This document shows, one piece after another, positions 26,188-35,762 of a stretch of DNA of 64,000 nucleotides (its first letter is position 1; every line of letters begins with the position of its first letter). The notes beneath the pieces are model-generated. The model did not search any database, was not told where the DNA came from, and saw only the letters and a program-made list of their open reading frames with translations. The position numbers and the translations under genes are program-made. Where the stretch lies: contig NZ_NKFP01000004.1 in the NCBI RefSeq assembly GCF_002215035.1, positions 621,726-685,725 on the forward strand, given 5' to 3'. The stretch is from Leptolyngbya ohadii IS1 (GTDB lineage: Bacteria > Cyanobacteriota > Cyanobacteriia > Elainellales > Elainellaceae).

Positions 26188-26472
26188 CTAGAGGGAGCTG
26201 GTCATCACCGGAAAGAGGTTTTTCCAGGGCTTCATTTCTTTCTCCTCGTCGAACACGGTCAGCTTCGCGGGTTTGCAGCGTTTGACCACTGCCCGGATGC
26301 CGATCGCCCCTTCCTGCTGTAAGTCTTGAATGTAGCCAGGTTCAGCAATTTTGGCATCTTTGGCGGTGGCAAAAGGACCAAAGTAGTACGTGCATTTGGG
26401 CGTTTCTGTGACGACTTCAACCCACCAGGCTAAACCCAGTACCTCAAGTACATTAACCAGAAATTCGTTCAT
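26188..26472 (-). CDS. DUF1816 protein
   Basis: A 94-residue cyanobacterial protein of DUF1816: VLGLAWWVEVVTETPKCTYY (13-32), FGPFATAKDAKIAEPGYIQD, and a basic IRAVVKRCKPAKLT. It may bind a phycobilisome or linker partner, since short DUF1816 segments resemble CpcD-like domains; that is inference. The ATG at 26472 is clear. Confidence 0.82.
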   Translation of the reverse strand: MNEFLVNVLEVLGLAWWVEVVTETPKCTYYFGPFATAKDAKIAEPGYIQDLQQEGAIGIRAVVKRCKPAKLTVFDEEKEMKPWKNLFPVMTSSL

Positions 26473-26673
26473 AAGCTCCTACTTATGTTCCCGACTATAG
26501 GTTCCCAACTGATTGTTCTCAACCTGTCTTGCCAACGATTCAAACAGTTTCCACACGGTTCCCAATCGAATATTCTCAACCATATCCTCAGGAATTGAGA
26601 ACCGTATAGAGTGACCTTTTGAGTCTTGACAGTTGTTTCAAGTCTTCCCTTCTTGTTTTATACTGCCTCGTCT

Positions 26674-29046
26674 CTATCTTTGCAAAGTTCCTTTTGAGAG
26701 ACTCTTCAGGTCTAGCATCTGCGATCGGCGCTGGCGAAACAGTTCATACATTACCATTCCGGCGGCAACGGAGGCATTCAGGCTAGGAGTTGTGCCCTGA
26801 AGCGGAATCCCGACCAGTTCATCGCAGCAGCGCTGGGTGAGTAAGCTCAAGCCGTCGCCCTCTGCGCCAATCACCAGTACGGTCGCCCCGCTAAACTTGA
26901 CAGAATCCACAGGCTGAGCCGCATCGGAAGCCGTGCCGTAAATCCAGAATCCAGCATCTTTAAGCTGTTCCAGCGCCCGACTCAGGTTTGTCACCCGCGC
27001 CACGGGGAGGAATTCTAGCGCCCCCGCCGCCACTTTTGCCACGGTTGAAGTCACGCCCACTGCCCGACGTTGCGGGATCACAAGTCCCTGTGCGCCCAGA
27101 GCCTCCGCCGTCCGAATAATCGCGCCCAGATTGTGGGGATCGGTGATCCCATCGGCAGCAATCAAAACGGGCTGATCGGAAGCGGCTTTGGCACGATCGA
27201 TCAAATCCTGCAAATCTAGATAGTTGTAGGACGCAACCTGAGCCGCAATCCCCTGGTGGGTTGCCCCATCTGTAATCTGATCCAGGCGACGATAATCTAC
27301 TTCGTCAATCACTGTGCCGTTGGCTTTTGCCTCCAGAATCAGCGAGTGGTAGCGGGGATCGTACCGCAGGCGATCGGTAATCCAGAGTCGATTCAAAGGA
27401 CGCTGACTTTCCAGAGCCGCAAGGACACTGTGACGACCATAGATCAGGTCAGGATTGGTTGCCGTATCGCTGATCACGGGTCTAGAGGGAACCGGCGGAA
27501 TTCGCTTCTGGTTAAAGTGCCCCGATCGATTGTCGTCTCTGGCTCTCACCGGATGTCTGAACGAGGGTTCTACCGTTCTGATTTCATCTTCCAGAGATTC
27601 GTCTTCGTCGTCCTCGTCAATGTAATCGGCTACGTCTGCTTCTTCCAGGCTTTCGATCGCGTCATCCGCAAATTCGTCATCCTGAAGATCCTCAGACTCG
27701 TTCTTATCCAGTTCGGGATCGTTCAAATCATCTTCGGCGGAAAACTCATCCTCACTGGAGAAATCATCTTCGGCAGAAAACTCATCTTCGATCGATCGAT
27801 CGTCTTCAGCGGAGAACTCATCCTCAAACTCATCCTCAAACTCATCCTCATTGAAGCGCTCGTCAGATAGCTCGTCCTCAATCGGTGCTACGTCAACGTC
27901 AGAATCAACGTCGAGACGGTCATGATCAAAGCGATCAGCATCATCTGCTGAATCAGCTAGATCAGATGTTGGATCAAAAGATGAGTCAGTAAATTGCGCT
28001 TCCTCCGAGGGGCGATCGTTAAACGGGCTGTGCCGTCTGATCGGTGCAACCTCAAAACCGTTAGTCAACTCACGAGAGTAATCCACCTCTTCGTAGGAGA
28101 AGAGTGCTTCGGGCGCAGGCTTACCCTTTTTGTTTTCGTACTGTTTACTCTCAAACTTCTTGTCATGCTTGGCGATGGGCTTGCCTACGGGTGCATAACG
28201 ATCGCCATTTCCCTTACCGTAGGACGGTTTGCCGCCGCTCTTACCGCCTTTGCGATCATTGCCCGTCCGATATTCCGACCGATAGCCCGTCCGGTCATCC
28301 GACTGTTCCCGATAGGGTTTCCCAGGACGATCGCTGCGGCTGTCGTAACGATTGCCCGAACGATTATCCGAACGGCTGTCGTAACGATTGCCCGAGCGAT
28401 TATCATCCCGATTGCGATCGCGGTAAGGCTTATCTCCATAGCGATCTGAGGAGCGATCCGAATAGGAATCTGACCCCTGCTCGTAGCGGGAATTCGGGCG
28501 GGAATTCGATCGTCTGTCAGATTGACGGTCGTACTGGTTACTCCGCGAGGGCTGATCCCCATAGTCCCGATAGGGTCGATCTCCGCGCCGTTCTGAGCGA
28601 TCTCCGTAGGGTTTGTCGCTGCGGCTGTCGGGTCGATCGCGGTAGGGTCTGTCGGATCGATCGCGATACTGATTGTCTCGATACTGACCATCCCGATTCT
28701 GGCTATCCCGATACTGCCCGTCTCGATACTGGCTACCCCGATACTGATTATCGCGATATTCTCCATCCCGATGGGATTTGGAGCCATTTCCCCGGTAGGA
28801 GCGATCGCCCCGCTCATCGGAGAAGCGACGAGAATCCGGTCTGCCGCCAGGAGCATCGGAGAAGGATTTGCCGCGAGGGTTGTCTTGATAGGGTTTAGCG
28901 TAGGGTTTTGATGATTTAGCGCGTTTGTCCTTGGGTTTGCCCTGGGAATTTCCCTGATAGCCTCCCTGGGAGTATTTGTCCTGTCGCGGAGCGCGATCGG
29001 AGCGAGAGTCTGGGCGAGAGTCGCGGGTGGGTCGTTTGGCAGGCAT
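26674..29046 (-). CDS. rlmB: TrmH-family rRNA 2'-O-methyltransferase (RlmB type) with a long disordered N-terminus
   Basis: 790 residues. The last 260 are a complete SpoU/TrmH (SPOUT) methyltransferase: substrate-binding [20 protein letters not shown], motif 1 [20 protein letters not shown], motif 2 [11 protein letters not shown] and motif 3 [19 protein letters not shown], which form the knotted AdoMet site. E. coli RlmB methylates G2251 of 23S rRNA. The first 310 residues are basic and full of YRD, RPYRD and SRSD repeats. Residues about 345-500 are very acidic ([17 protein letters not shown]). Such a charge-split tail suggests RNA binding or condensate behaviour. It follows mrnC on the same strand, the order also seen in Firmicutes. 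Confidence 0.9.
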   Translation of the reverse strand: MPAKRPTRDSRPDSRSDRAPRQDKYSQGGYQGNSQGKPKDKRAKSSKPYAKPYQDNPRGKSFSDAPGGRPDSRRFSDERGDRSYRGNGSKSHRDGEYRDNQYRGSQYRDGQYRDSQNRDGQYRDNQYRDRSDRPYRDRPDSRSDKPYGDRSERRGDRPYRDYGDQPSRSNQYDRQSDRRSNSRPNSRYEQGSDSYSDRSSDRYGDKPYRDRNRDDNRSGNRYDSRSDNRSGNRYDSRSDRPGKPYREQSDDRTGYRSEYRTGNDRKGGKSGGKPSYGKGNGDRYAPVGKPIAKHDKKFESKQYENKKGKPAPEALFSYEEVDYSRELTNGFEVAPIRRHSPFNDRPSEEAQFTDSSFDPTSDLADSADDADRFDHDRLDVDSDVDVAPIEDELSDERFNEDEFEDEFEDEFSAEDDRSIEDEFSAEDDFSSEDEFSAEDDLNDPELDKNESEDLQDDEFADDAIESLEEADVADYIDEDDEDESLEDEIRTVEPSFRHPVRARDDNRSGHFNQKRIPPVPSRPVISDTATNPDLIYGRHSVLAALESQRPLNRLWITDRLRYDPRYHSLILEAKANGTVIDEVDYRRLDQITDGATHQGIAAQVASYNYLDLQDLIDRAKAASDQPVLIAADGITDPHNLGAIIRTAEALGAQGLVIPQRRAVGVTSTVAKVAAGALEFLPVARVTNLSRALEQLKDAGFWIYGTASDAAQPVDSVKFSGATVLVIGAEGDGLSLLTQRCCDELVGIPLQGTTPSLNASVAAGMVMYELFRQRRSQMLDLKSLSKGTLQR

Positions 29047-29360
29047 GGCAGTCCCTTTCCTAAAGGTGAGCGATGGTCAGCGTGGAGTAAAGGTGAAAAC
29101 GTAAAAAATTGGAGTCAAAAATCGTTCTGTTAATTCGCCAGGGGGATCGGGAGTCTTTGCTGGACTCGATTGACATCAGTTAGCAGGACGAAAGCAAGAC
29201 GAAGCAAGTTACATGAATCGTGGCAAAAACGTGGGTCGAGGTTAACAGGAGAGTACGAAATGGGGCAAAGCCTATGAAAAGCGCAGCAGCAATAGAAGTT
29301 CTGCCATAACCCAGGCATGAACTCAGTTTGGGAAAACCCAATTCAAAATCGGACTAAAAT
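29047..29360. other. Gap between rlmB and mrnC
   Basis: 314 bp without a credible coding frame. It may hold an rlmB promoter or leader. I see no clean hairpin or repeat. Confidence 0.35.
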
Positions 29361-29786
29361 CTACGGCTCAGTGGATGGCTGTTGCAGCATCGGTTGAAGG
29401 TAGGCAAAAAGCTGAGCCAGACGGGGAGGATCGGTCACATAGAGGTATCCTAAAAGCGTTTCTAAACTGGTTGCCTGCTGATAAATTTCGGGAGCGAGTC
29501 GTTTGGGAATTCGATGGGCTGCATTCCGACCGCGCCGAACCATATCCTGCTCTGTCTGCGTCAGGTAGGGCTGAAGCATTTGCAGATAATTTGCCTGCGC
29601 CTCTGCTCGGACTTGAGCAACTACTTCTTTATGATACGACTGCAACCGCTGGGGCGGCATTAAGTAATAGGTACGAATATAAAGCTCGTAAACCGCATCT
29701 CCCAGATAGGCTAAAGCCGCAGGCGAAAGACGCTGCACCTGCTGGCATTCCAGTGATTTAACGTTAGATAAGGACAAAAACCCCAT
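29361..29786 (-). CDS. mrnC: Mini-ribonuclease III
   Basis: A 141-residue MrnC, an RNase III catalytic domain without the dsRNA-binding domain, which matures 23S rRNA ends. The signature is LSPAALAYLGDAVYELYIRT, with the metal-binding D in the YLGDAV motif. RRGRNAAHRIPKRLAPEIYQ and ATSLETLLGYLYVTD supply the second acidic cluster. The frame extends to a TTG at 29867; I prefer the ATG at 29786 because it gives the normal family length, although neither has a good ribosome binding site. It is upstream of rlmB, another 23S rRNA enzyme. Confidence 0.88.
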   Translation of the reverse strand: MGFLSLSNVKSLECQQVQRLSPAALAYLGDAVYELYIRTYYLMPPQRLQSYHKEVVAQVRAEAQANYLQMLQPYLTQTEQDMVRRGRNAAHRIPKRLAPEIYQQATSLETLLGYLYVTDPPRLAQLFAYLQPMLQQPSTEP

Positions 29787-29888
29787 GAACAGTCGATCGC
29801 TGTCAACCCCACCGCCTACCGAAGGATTTTCTCCAGTACTTCTATCCTCTTCCAACTCCACGGGCAACCTGCCTTGCTTTATGCTGCT

Positions 29889-30263
29889 TTAGCGTTTTTC
29901 TAAATTCACGATCGCAGCGTCCAGGGAGGGCTGTAGGGAAAGGATTTGTCCCAGACAAGCTGAGGTAATGACTCGTGTGATGTGCGGACTACCCACAACC
30001 TGGAGTGTGCCGCCACACTGTTGAATTTTTTGACCTAGGTCAACCAGTGCGCTCAATGCCGAGTAATCGATCTGCTCAACGCAGGTTAGATCAAGCACAC
30101 AATTCTTAGACTCTTCTTCGGAACCTCCTATATATTGCTCCAGCACCGTGTGGAAGGTTGGCAGCGAAAAAAGATCAAGAATCCCACTCAGGCAAAAAAC
30201 CCGGCAACTTTGCCGGACTTTGCGATCGATCTTCAGTGGTGAAACTGCGCTAAAGCTTGACAC
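29889..30263 (-). CDS. STAS-domain anti-sigma-factor antagonist, second of a tandem pair
   Basis: A 124-residue STAS protein (SpoIIAA/RsbV fold): SCRVFCLSGILDLFSLPTFH, the strand NCVLDLTCVEQIDYSALSAL and GGTLQVVGSPHITRVITSAC. The phosphorylated serine sits in DYSALSAL, where the usual DSSGLGAL has diverged but the second serine is kept. It starts with GTG sharing one base with the stop of the upstream STAS gene (TAGTG), so translation is coupled. It would bind an anti-sigma or switch kinase; no such kinase gene is in this window. The two proteins look like a duplication. Confidence 0.85.
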   Translation of the reverse strand: MSSFSAVSPLKIDRKVRQSCRVFCLSGILDLFSLPTFHTVLEQYIGGSEEESKNCVLDLTCVEQIDYSALSALVDLGQKIQQCGGTLQVVGSPHITRVITSACLGQILSLQPSLDAAIVNLEKR

Positions 30264-30631
30264 TAGCTCTTTTTCAAATTTTCGAGCGCAATATCGACAG
30301 AGGGCTGAAGGGAGAGAAACTGTTCTAGACGAACTAGTTTGACAGTCTGCGTAACGCGAGGGTTGGTTACGATCTGGAGTGTGCCTCCATTGTTCTGCAC
30401 TTTCTTGACAAGTTGGACTAGTGCTCCCAGTCCTGAACTATCGATAAAGTCGATCTGGGAAAGATCGAGGACAAAGTTACGGGGACTTTCCTCTACATAC
30501 TTTTCTAGCACCTTGCGGAAGGTTGGCTCGGAAAAAGCATCCAGCAAACCAGCAAGGCGAAAAAGTTGGCAGTTGTCCCTAACTTCGCGGGTGCCTCGGA
30601 GACTAACGGTTAGGGTAAGTGCGTCAGGAAT
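30263..30631 (-). CDS. STAS-domain anti-sigma-factor antagonist, first of a tandem pair (probable ATT start)
   Basis: About 122 residues: LTLTVSLRGTREVRDNCQLF, LAGLLDAFSEPTFRKVLEKY, LDLSQIDFIDSSGLGALVQL with the phosphorylatable serine, and GGTLQIVTNPRVTQTVKLV. The homologous reading extends 28 codons before the first TTG (30547) with no ATG or GTG. A perfect AGGAGG (30642-30637) stands five bases before an in-frame ATT at 30631, which I propose as the start. It is coupled to the second STAS gene. Its partner kinase or anti-sigma is not in the window. Confidence 0.75.
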   Translation of the reverse strand: MPDALTLTVSLRGTREVRDNCQLFRLAGLLDAFSEPTFRKVLEKYVEESPRNFVLDLSQIDFIDSSGLGALVQLVKKVQNNGGTLQIVTNPRVTQTVKLVRLEQFLSLQPSVDIALENLKKS

Positions 30632-30875
30632 AGCAGCCTCCTCAGTCAGTGTATACTTAGCGACAAAATTTGAACAATCCGAACGTTAAGTATAAGCCAA
30701 GTGGAGGAAATCAGCAACTCCACAAGAGCAATTCTTAATGGGGTTATGGAACAAACAAATGAATAATTTTGCTTGGGCTATTTGCTTGGGCTGTTCGTTC
30801 AATCTATTTGTTCAACCTGTTCGTTCAGACTAGTAGTATAGCGAATCCCATCTACATTGCTATACGGGAAACAGG

Positions 30876-31607
30876 CTAATCCCCCTGAGGAAATTCCTGC
30901 CAGAGGGAGGTCGTTTGTCGCAGGCTGGCATGGGTACCGTTGCCCAGAATCAGGTGATCCAGTAGCGGAATGCCGAGAAGCTGCCCTGCCTGAAGCAACT
31001 GTCGTGTCAGATGCATGTCTTCCGGACTGGGCTGCACGTTTCCCGACGGATGGTTGTGGGCAACGATCGCTCGAATTGCGCCCTGCCGAATAATCTCCCG
31101 AAAGATATCGCGGGGGTGTGCCAGCGTTTCGGTCGCCGTACCAATGCTAATAATCCGAGTTCCCAGCAGTCGATGCTTCACGTCGAGCAGCAGAATCGCA
31201 AATCGTTCCTGTGCCTGCCACATCAGGTCATGGCTTAGCACTGCCGCCGCCACTGCCGGATCATCAATTATCGTGCCTTCGGGCGGACGGGCGGTAAGAA
31301 CCCGCTTGCCTAGCTCGATCGCCGCCAAAATACTGGTTGCCTTCGCTGGTCCCACGCCTGGAATATCGGTGAGTTCTTTAATGGAAACATCCCGCAATAG
31401 GGCGATCGGGTCTCGCTGATCCTCACCCAATTTCTGCAAAATGTACTGTCCCAGCCCCACTGCCGACAGTTTACCTGGACCTTGCCCCGTGCCCAGTAAA
31501 ATCGCCAGCAGTTCCGCCGTGGCTAAACTCTTTGCGCCATAGGTCATCAGTCGCTCTCGCGGTCGTTCGGTGAGCGGCATATCTGTGACGCGCAGGCTGT
31601 AGGTCAT
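30876..31607 (-). CDS. radC: RadC/JAB1-family protein (JAMM metalloprotease fold)
   Basis: A 243-residue RadC. N-terminal helix-hairpin-helix-like segment: [20 protein letters not shown] and [19 protein letters not shown]. The C-terminal JAMM core has [20 protein letters not shown], giving the H-x-H...D zinc ligands, with an upstream Glu in the [11 protein letters not shown] region. Despite the name, a DNA-repair role is not proven. The frame continues 33 codons upstream, but the ATG at 31607 ([15 protein letters not shown]) fits homologues. It is a lone gene. Confidence 0.9.
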   Translation of the reverse strand: MTYSLRVTDMPLTERPRERLMTYGAKSLATAELLAILLGTGQGPGKLSAVGLGQYILQKLGEDQRDPIALLRDVSIKELTDIPGVGPAKATSILAAIELGKRVLTARPPEGTIIDDPAVAAAVLSHDLMWQAQERFAILLLDVKHRLLGTRIISIGTATETLAHPRDIFREIIRQGAIRAIVAHNHPSGNVQPSPEDMHLTRQLLQAGQLLGIPLLDHLILGNGTHASLRQTTSLWQEFPQGD

Positions 31608-31954
31608 GGTCGTTCTTTCTGATGCACCCCTACAGCTAGTTATCCCGGAATGGCTGAATTTATATTGCGGAATTTGTGGATTTTGCGGCGATCGGATTTT
31701 TCTCAATCCTGGAGCATCGACATCGACTAGAGACTCTGGTAACTCTTGTGTAATTCTGGTGTCTAGGCTCAGCCTAGATACGGCTCGAACGCGGCTCTGC
31801 CGCTAATTCATTGGATCTGGAGGCAGAGCCTCTCAAAGAAATTCCAACGCAGAGCATTGGAACAAGAAGAAACAAGAAGAACTGTAGTCCTGTAAGTCAG
31901 TTTGAGAATAGCCCTTGCAAAATCTATCCGTCCGATCGTCAATCAACAACGTTA
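31608..31954. other. Gap upstream of radC containing a dispersed repeat
   Basis: 347 bp, non-coding. It contains copy 2 of the hairpin repeat (31755-31866). I see no terminator or gene. Confidence 0.45.
31755..31866 (+). repeat. Dispersed hairpin repeat, copy 2
   Basis: It has the same order of palindromes as at 15810: TAGGCTCAGCCTA, GCGGCTCTGCCGC, GGAGGCAGAGCCTC and CCAACGCAGAGCATTGG, ending AACAAG. The linkers differ from copy 1 while the stems are kept. Confidence 0.85.
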
Positions 31955-33286
31955 TTAATTCTTAGCTTTTGCGGAAACCTCACTCAGCTTTCTCTGCGCC
32001 TTTCCCAGAAGATCCTGTGCTTCGGTGTAAACAGTGGTTCCCTGGTTTACCTGCTTGAGGGTGCTAATGATCTGTTGCAGCTCAGCACTGACTCGTCTGG
32101 GATCAGAGACTCCACTGGCAAGGAGCTTGTTAGCTAAGTCTTTTGCTTGCTGGAGTGCCCTAACCGAATTAGCTTCCTGGATGCGGCGAAGCCCAATTTG
32201 CTTCAGGTTAGTCTGATACTCCGCCATCTTTTTCTGCGCCTGCCGATAGCCCACCGGATCGTCATCCGATACTTTCCTCAGCCGATCGATCGCTTCCTGC
32301 CACAAAGACTCCACCTGCTGCCATTCTTCGACGGGATGGGGCGGATTCTGGCTTGCCTCGGCTGCTCTTTGGGCAAACTCCGCTGCGGCAAAAATCTCAG
32401 ATTGACTCTCGATCGTGCTGGACTGTCCTACAACGGAAAGCAAATCTTCCTGTGCTGTGTCGAACTTTTGCTGTGCCAGTCTACCTGCCAGGGTTTCGGG
32501 TGGGATCTGGGACAGTTGTTGGATGGCGTTTTGCCATTGAGCGATCGCCGTTTCGCGGGCTAGTAGGGTTTGGGCAGTGGCGTACTGCTGTTTGGCGGCG
32601 GCAATACGTTTCTCGGCTTCCAGCAGCGTCGTTTCAGCGTTTTTCTCCTGGAAGATCTTTGCCTGGAGTCGTCCCACTTCCGATCGCGCCATGTTGAATC
32701 CGGTGGGGGAATAGGCTAATCGATACCAGCCACCAATCCCTGCTACGTCCTGCCACTCGCTTTCAATCCAGATAGGTAGCCCGTTGAGGTTTTTGTTTGC
32801 CTGCTCCAGCTTTTCCTCGCCCCGGCGCAGGTCGGCAAGGGAGGTTGCCCCATCGATAAGCTGTCTTGCCTGTTCGATCTGATTGATTGCGCCTTTGTAC
32901 TGATTATCAAACCGGATGTAGCTGGGCAGCAGCAAAAGGGGAGCTTCGTCTGCGATCGGCTCACGGATGGGGGGATAGGGCAAATTGACGAGCCACAACA
33001 AACCGATCGGGACACCTGCCAGGGCAGGGATCGCAAGAACATAGGCGGGCAGACGGAAGGGTTTACGGCTCGGTGGATTCTGCTTCCGCTGTTCTCCTTT
33101 GAGCTGTTCGGCTTTTGCCTTCCTTTCCGCTTCCATTTCTTGTTCTAGCTCTGCTAGCGTTTTTGTCTTTTTGCCGGAAGGTGGTGCGGTCGAGGAAGTA
33201 GACGCGGAAGCAGTCGAGGAAGCAGGTTGGCTGGACGGAGGAGATTGCCTTCCTTTGCCAAAGCGCAAATTTTTCAGCAGGTTCAT
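31955..33286 (-). CDS. Membrane-anchored coiled-coil protein of unknown function
   Basis: 443 residues. Residues 1-42 are Ser/Pro/Thr-rich. A charged coiled coil follows (LAELEQEMEAERKAKAEQLK), then one TM helix at about 81-101 (YVLAIPALAGVPIGLLWLVN). The rest, some 340 residues, is helical and rich in Gln, Ala and Glu, with repeated TPR-like or coiled-coil segments (EAEKRIAAAKQQYATAQTLL). The topology suggests a cytoplasmic head and a long extracytoplasmic helical part. I do not recognise a family; a cell-envelope scaffold role is only a guess. The ATG at 33286 is clear. Confidence 0.6.
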   Translation of the reverse strand: MNLLKNLRFGKGRQSPPSSQPASSTASASTSSTAPPSGKKTKTLAELEQEMEAERKAKAEQLKGEQRKQNPPSRKPFRLPAYVLAIPALAGVPIGLLWLVNLPYPPIREPIADEAPLLLLPSYIRFDNQYKGAINQIEQARQLIDGATSLADLRRGEEKLEQANKNLNGLPIWIESEWQDVAGIGGWYRLAYSPTGFNMARSEVGRLQAKIFQEKNAETTLLEAEKRIAAAKQQYATAQTLLARETAIAQWQNAIQQLSQIPPETLAGRLAQQKFDTAQEDLLSVVGQSSTIESQSEIFAAAEFAQRAAEASQNPPHPVEEWQQVESLWQEAIDRLRKVSDDDPVGYRQAQKKMAEYQTNLKQIGLRRIQEANSVRALQQAKDLANKLLASGVSDPRRVSAELQQIISTLKQVNQGTTVYTEAQDLLGKAQRKLSEVSAKAKN

Positions 33287-33676
33287 TTTCTCAGCAGATG
33301 GGATAACGCAGGAAAGGAAACATTACGGCTAGATTTCCCCTGACTTAAACAGAAATTGCGGATGCTGTTTCTTAACGATCAGTCAGCACCGCCTATCTAC
33401 AGATCCACACTGGTATTCTTTTATTCCTGAAGCGACGTAGATCTTCTGACTTTTTGCTCGTAGATTTCGGGGCGCAACTGCTGCAATTGGCGGCTGCGAT
33501 CGGTCGTTTCTCTCAATGCTGCAATATTCCGGAGGGCGGTCGAACATCCGGAGAAAGCAGAGGAATTTTGATTTGCTTAAATCACCTAAATTGGCGTTAA
33601 GCCTTCCGTAGGGGCAGCTCGCAAACCACCCTTACGGAAAGCCATTGGACAAAGAATCAATCTTTGTGGGATGGAA
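33287..33676. other. Gap between pyk and the coiled-coil gene
   Basis: 390 bp without a gene. It contains an 11-bp stem hairpin at 33604-33639 that shares its core with 35700-35731. It probably includes the promoter of the coiled-coil gene. Confidence 0.4.
33604..33639. repeat. Short hairpin repeat (GTAGGGGC type), copy 1
   Basis: TTCCGTAGGGG and CCCTTACGGAA form a 10-of-11-bp stem just after the pyk stop. The core CCGTAGGGGCAGYTCGC recurs at 35700, so pyk is bracketed by two copies. Confidence 0.6.
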
Positions 33677-35464
33677 TTAGACCAGCATTGCCGTATCGGT
33701 CTGCGCCAGATTCATGATCCCGGAGTAGACCAAGCCCCGCTGCAAGTCGAGGGTGAGAATTGCACCGTCCCGGATAACTTCCGTTGCGTTCTTGACACCG
33801 ACAATCACAGGGATACCAAGTCGCAAACCGATTACCGCCGCATGGCTAGTCAGACTGTCTTCTTCAGTGACAATCCCCGATGCTTTGCGGATTGCCTCGA
33901 CGTGATCAGCGTTGGTCTTAGGAACGACCAGAATTTCGCCTGCGTTAAAGCTGCTCAGTTCACGACTGCTGTGGGCAACTCTGGCACGACCGCTCACCGA
34001 TCCTTGCCCGATGCCAACTCCTTTGCCCAGCACTGCCGTCACTACATCGACTTTGATTAGGTCTGTGGAACCCGCTACACCCTGCAAAGTACCTGCCGTC
34101 ATCACAACCAAATCGCCTTCCCGCAGCAGATTCTTTTCCTGAGCAACATTCAGTGCTGCCTGGAAGGTTTGTCCCGTCGAAGGCAGATCCAGCACCAGCA
34201 GCGGACGAACTCCCCATACCAACTGAAGCTGCCGGGCGACATCTACATGGGGCGTAACTGCCAGAATGGGCTTATTGGGGCGAAATTTGGAAACGTTCCG
34301 GGCAGTAGCTCCTGTCTTCGTCAGGGTCATGATTGCGGCTGCCTGAAGCTGCTCGGCAATTCGTCCCACTGCCTGACTGATCGCGTTGGGAATCGATCGC
34401 CCTGCCATAATGTCAAAGCCGCGATTGGGGGACTGGTCGCGCTCAATCCGGGTGGCGATTCTTGCCATTGTTTCGACTGCCATCACCGGATACTTGCCGA
34501 CTGCCGTTTCATTAGAAAGCATCACTGCATCGGTGCCGTCCAGGATGGCGTTTGCCACGTCAGAAATTTCGGCGCGGGTCGGACGCGGATTGTTCACCAT
34601 GCTGTCGAGCATCTGCGTCGCCGTGATCACCGGGATGCCCAGACGATTTGAAGTCGCAATCAGCCGCTTTTGCAGCAGGGGCACTTCTTCCGCAGGCAGT
34701 TCTACGCCCAGATCACCTCTTGCCACCATCACGCCGTCGCACAGCGACAGGACTGCTTCCATCTGCTCGATCGCCTCATGCTTCTCAATCTTGGCAATCA
34801 CAGGCACATTTTTACCCGCACTGGCAATCAGCTCTTTGATCTCCAGCACGTCCTGCGGATTCCGTACAAAGCTAAGGGCAACCCAATCAACGCCCTGATC
34901 CAGCCCGAACATCAAATCTTCCCTATCCTTATCTGTCATGGCGCGGATGGACAGATACACACCGGGAAAATTTACGCCTTTGCTATTGGAGAGCGGTCCA
35001 CCTACCACCACGCGACAGTGAAGTTCCTTGTTGACGCGATCGATCTTTTCGACCCGCATTTCTACTCGCCCATCATCGAGCAGGATGGTTGCACCTTCGG
35101 GTACTTCGTCTGCCAGTGGTTCGTAGGTAACAGAGCTAATTTCCTGAGTTCCCGGAACTTTGCGGCTGGTGAGAATAAACGGATCGCCCTTTTCCAGCGT
35201 AATTGAGCCGTTTTCAAACTTGCCCAGACGAATCTTCGGTCCCTGAAGGTCTTGAAGAATGCCCACGGGCTGATTTAGCTCAAACGAGATCTGCCGGATC
35301 AGGCGGATACTGCGCTGGTGATCCTCATGGGTGCCGTGGGAAAAGTTGAGTCTGAGGGTGGTTGCTCCCGCCTTAATCAATTCGCGTAACACTTCTGGGG
35401 TACTGGTGGCAGGGCCGATCGTTGCCACAATTTTGGTGCGGTGGAGCGAATGTTGTGGTTGCAT
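33677..35464 (-). CDS. pyk: Pyruvate kinase with C-terminal PEP-utiliser domain
   Basis: A 595-residue glycolytic enzyme converting PEP and ADP to pyruvate and ATP. The TIM barrel starts TKIVATIGPATSTPEVLREL and carries the catalytic lysine in KNVPVIAKIEKHEAIEQ and the signature region VMVARGDLGVELPAEEVPLL. An allosteric domain follows (about 360-475). The last 110 residues are an extra PEP-utilising swivelling domain (SGRARVAHSS ... ASGIVTEEDSLTSHAAVIG), as in Bacillus and many cyanobacterial Pyk. It has a single ATG start. Confidence 0.95.
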   Translation of the reverse strand: MQPQHSLHRTKIVATIGPATSTPEVLRELIKAGATTLRLNFSHGTHEDHQRSIRLIRQISFELNQPVGILQDLQGPKIRLGKFENGSITLEKGDPFILTSRKVPGTQEISSVTYEPLADEVPEGATILLDDGRVEMRVEKIDRVNKELHCRVVVGGPLSNSKGVNFPGVYLSIRAMTDKDREDLMFGLDQGVDWVALSFVRNPQDVLEIKELIASAGKNVPVIAKIEKHEAIEQMEAVLSLCDGVMVARGDLGVELPAEEVPLLQKRLIATSNRLGIPVITATQMLDSMVNNPRPTRAEISDVANAILDGTDAVMLSNETAVGKYPVMAVETMARIATRIERDQSPNRGFDIMAGRSIPNAISQAVGRIAEQLQAAAIMTLTKTGATARNVSKFRPNKPILAVTPHVDVARQLQLVWGVRPLLVLDLPSTGQTFQAALNVAQEKNLLREGDLVVMTAGTLQGVAGSTDLIKVDVVTAVLGKGVGIGQGSVSGRARVAHSSRELSSFNAGEILVVPKTNADHVEAIRKASGIVTEEDSLTSHAAVIGLRLGIPVIVGVKNATEVIRDGAILTLDLQRGLVYSGIMNLAQTDTAMLV

Positions 35465-35699
35465 GAACGTTGCAGGTAGTTAGGCGATGAGAATAAGGCT
35501 TGATTAAAAGCAGGAACACCCCTCCATAAAGGGGCAAAAGGGATACTATCACGTTTGGGTAATGCGTTAACAGCAGTCTACCTGGTTCGCAGCAGCAAGC
35601 AGCACAAATTTGAGGAAATCCTTGGATTTGAGAACGTCCTCATCTTTGGCGATCGAATTCCGCTTTTAGAGTTTCATTTTCCTGGAAGCCGTTGAATAC

Positions 35700-35731
35700 T
35701 CCGTAGGGGCAGTTCGCCAACCGCCCTTACC
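35700..35731. repeat. Short hairpin repeat (GTAGGGGC type), copy 2
   Basis: CCGTAGGGGCAGTTCGCCAA followed by CCGCCCTTACC closely matches the element at 33604. It lies between pyk and the COP23 gene. Confidence 0.55.
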
Positions 35732-35762
35732 TGAATGTCTAGGAAATTGATGTGTTTATGAA

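Noticed and set aside
30836-30865. Terminator after radC
   Set aside because: GTATAGC and GCTATAC form a 7-bp stem with a 16-base loop but no T-run follows on either strand, so I did not call it.
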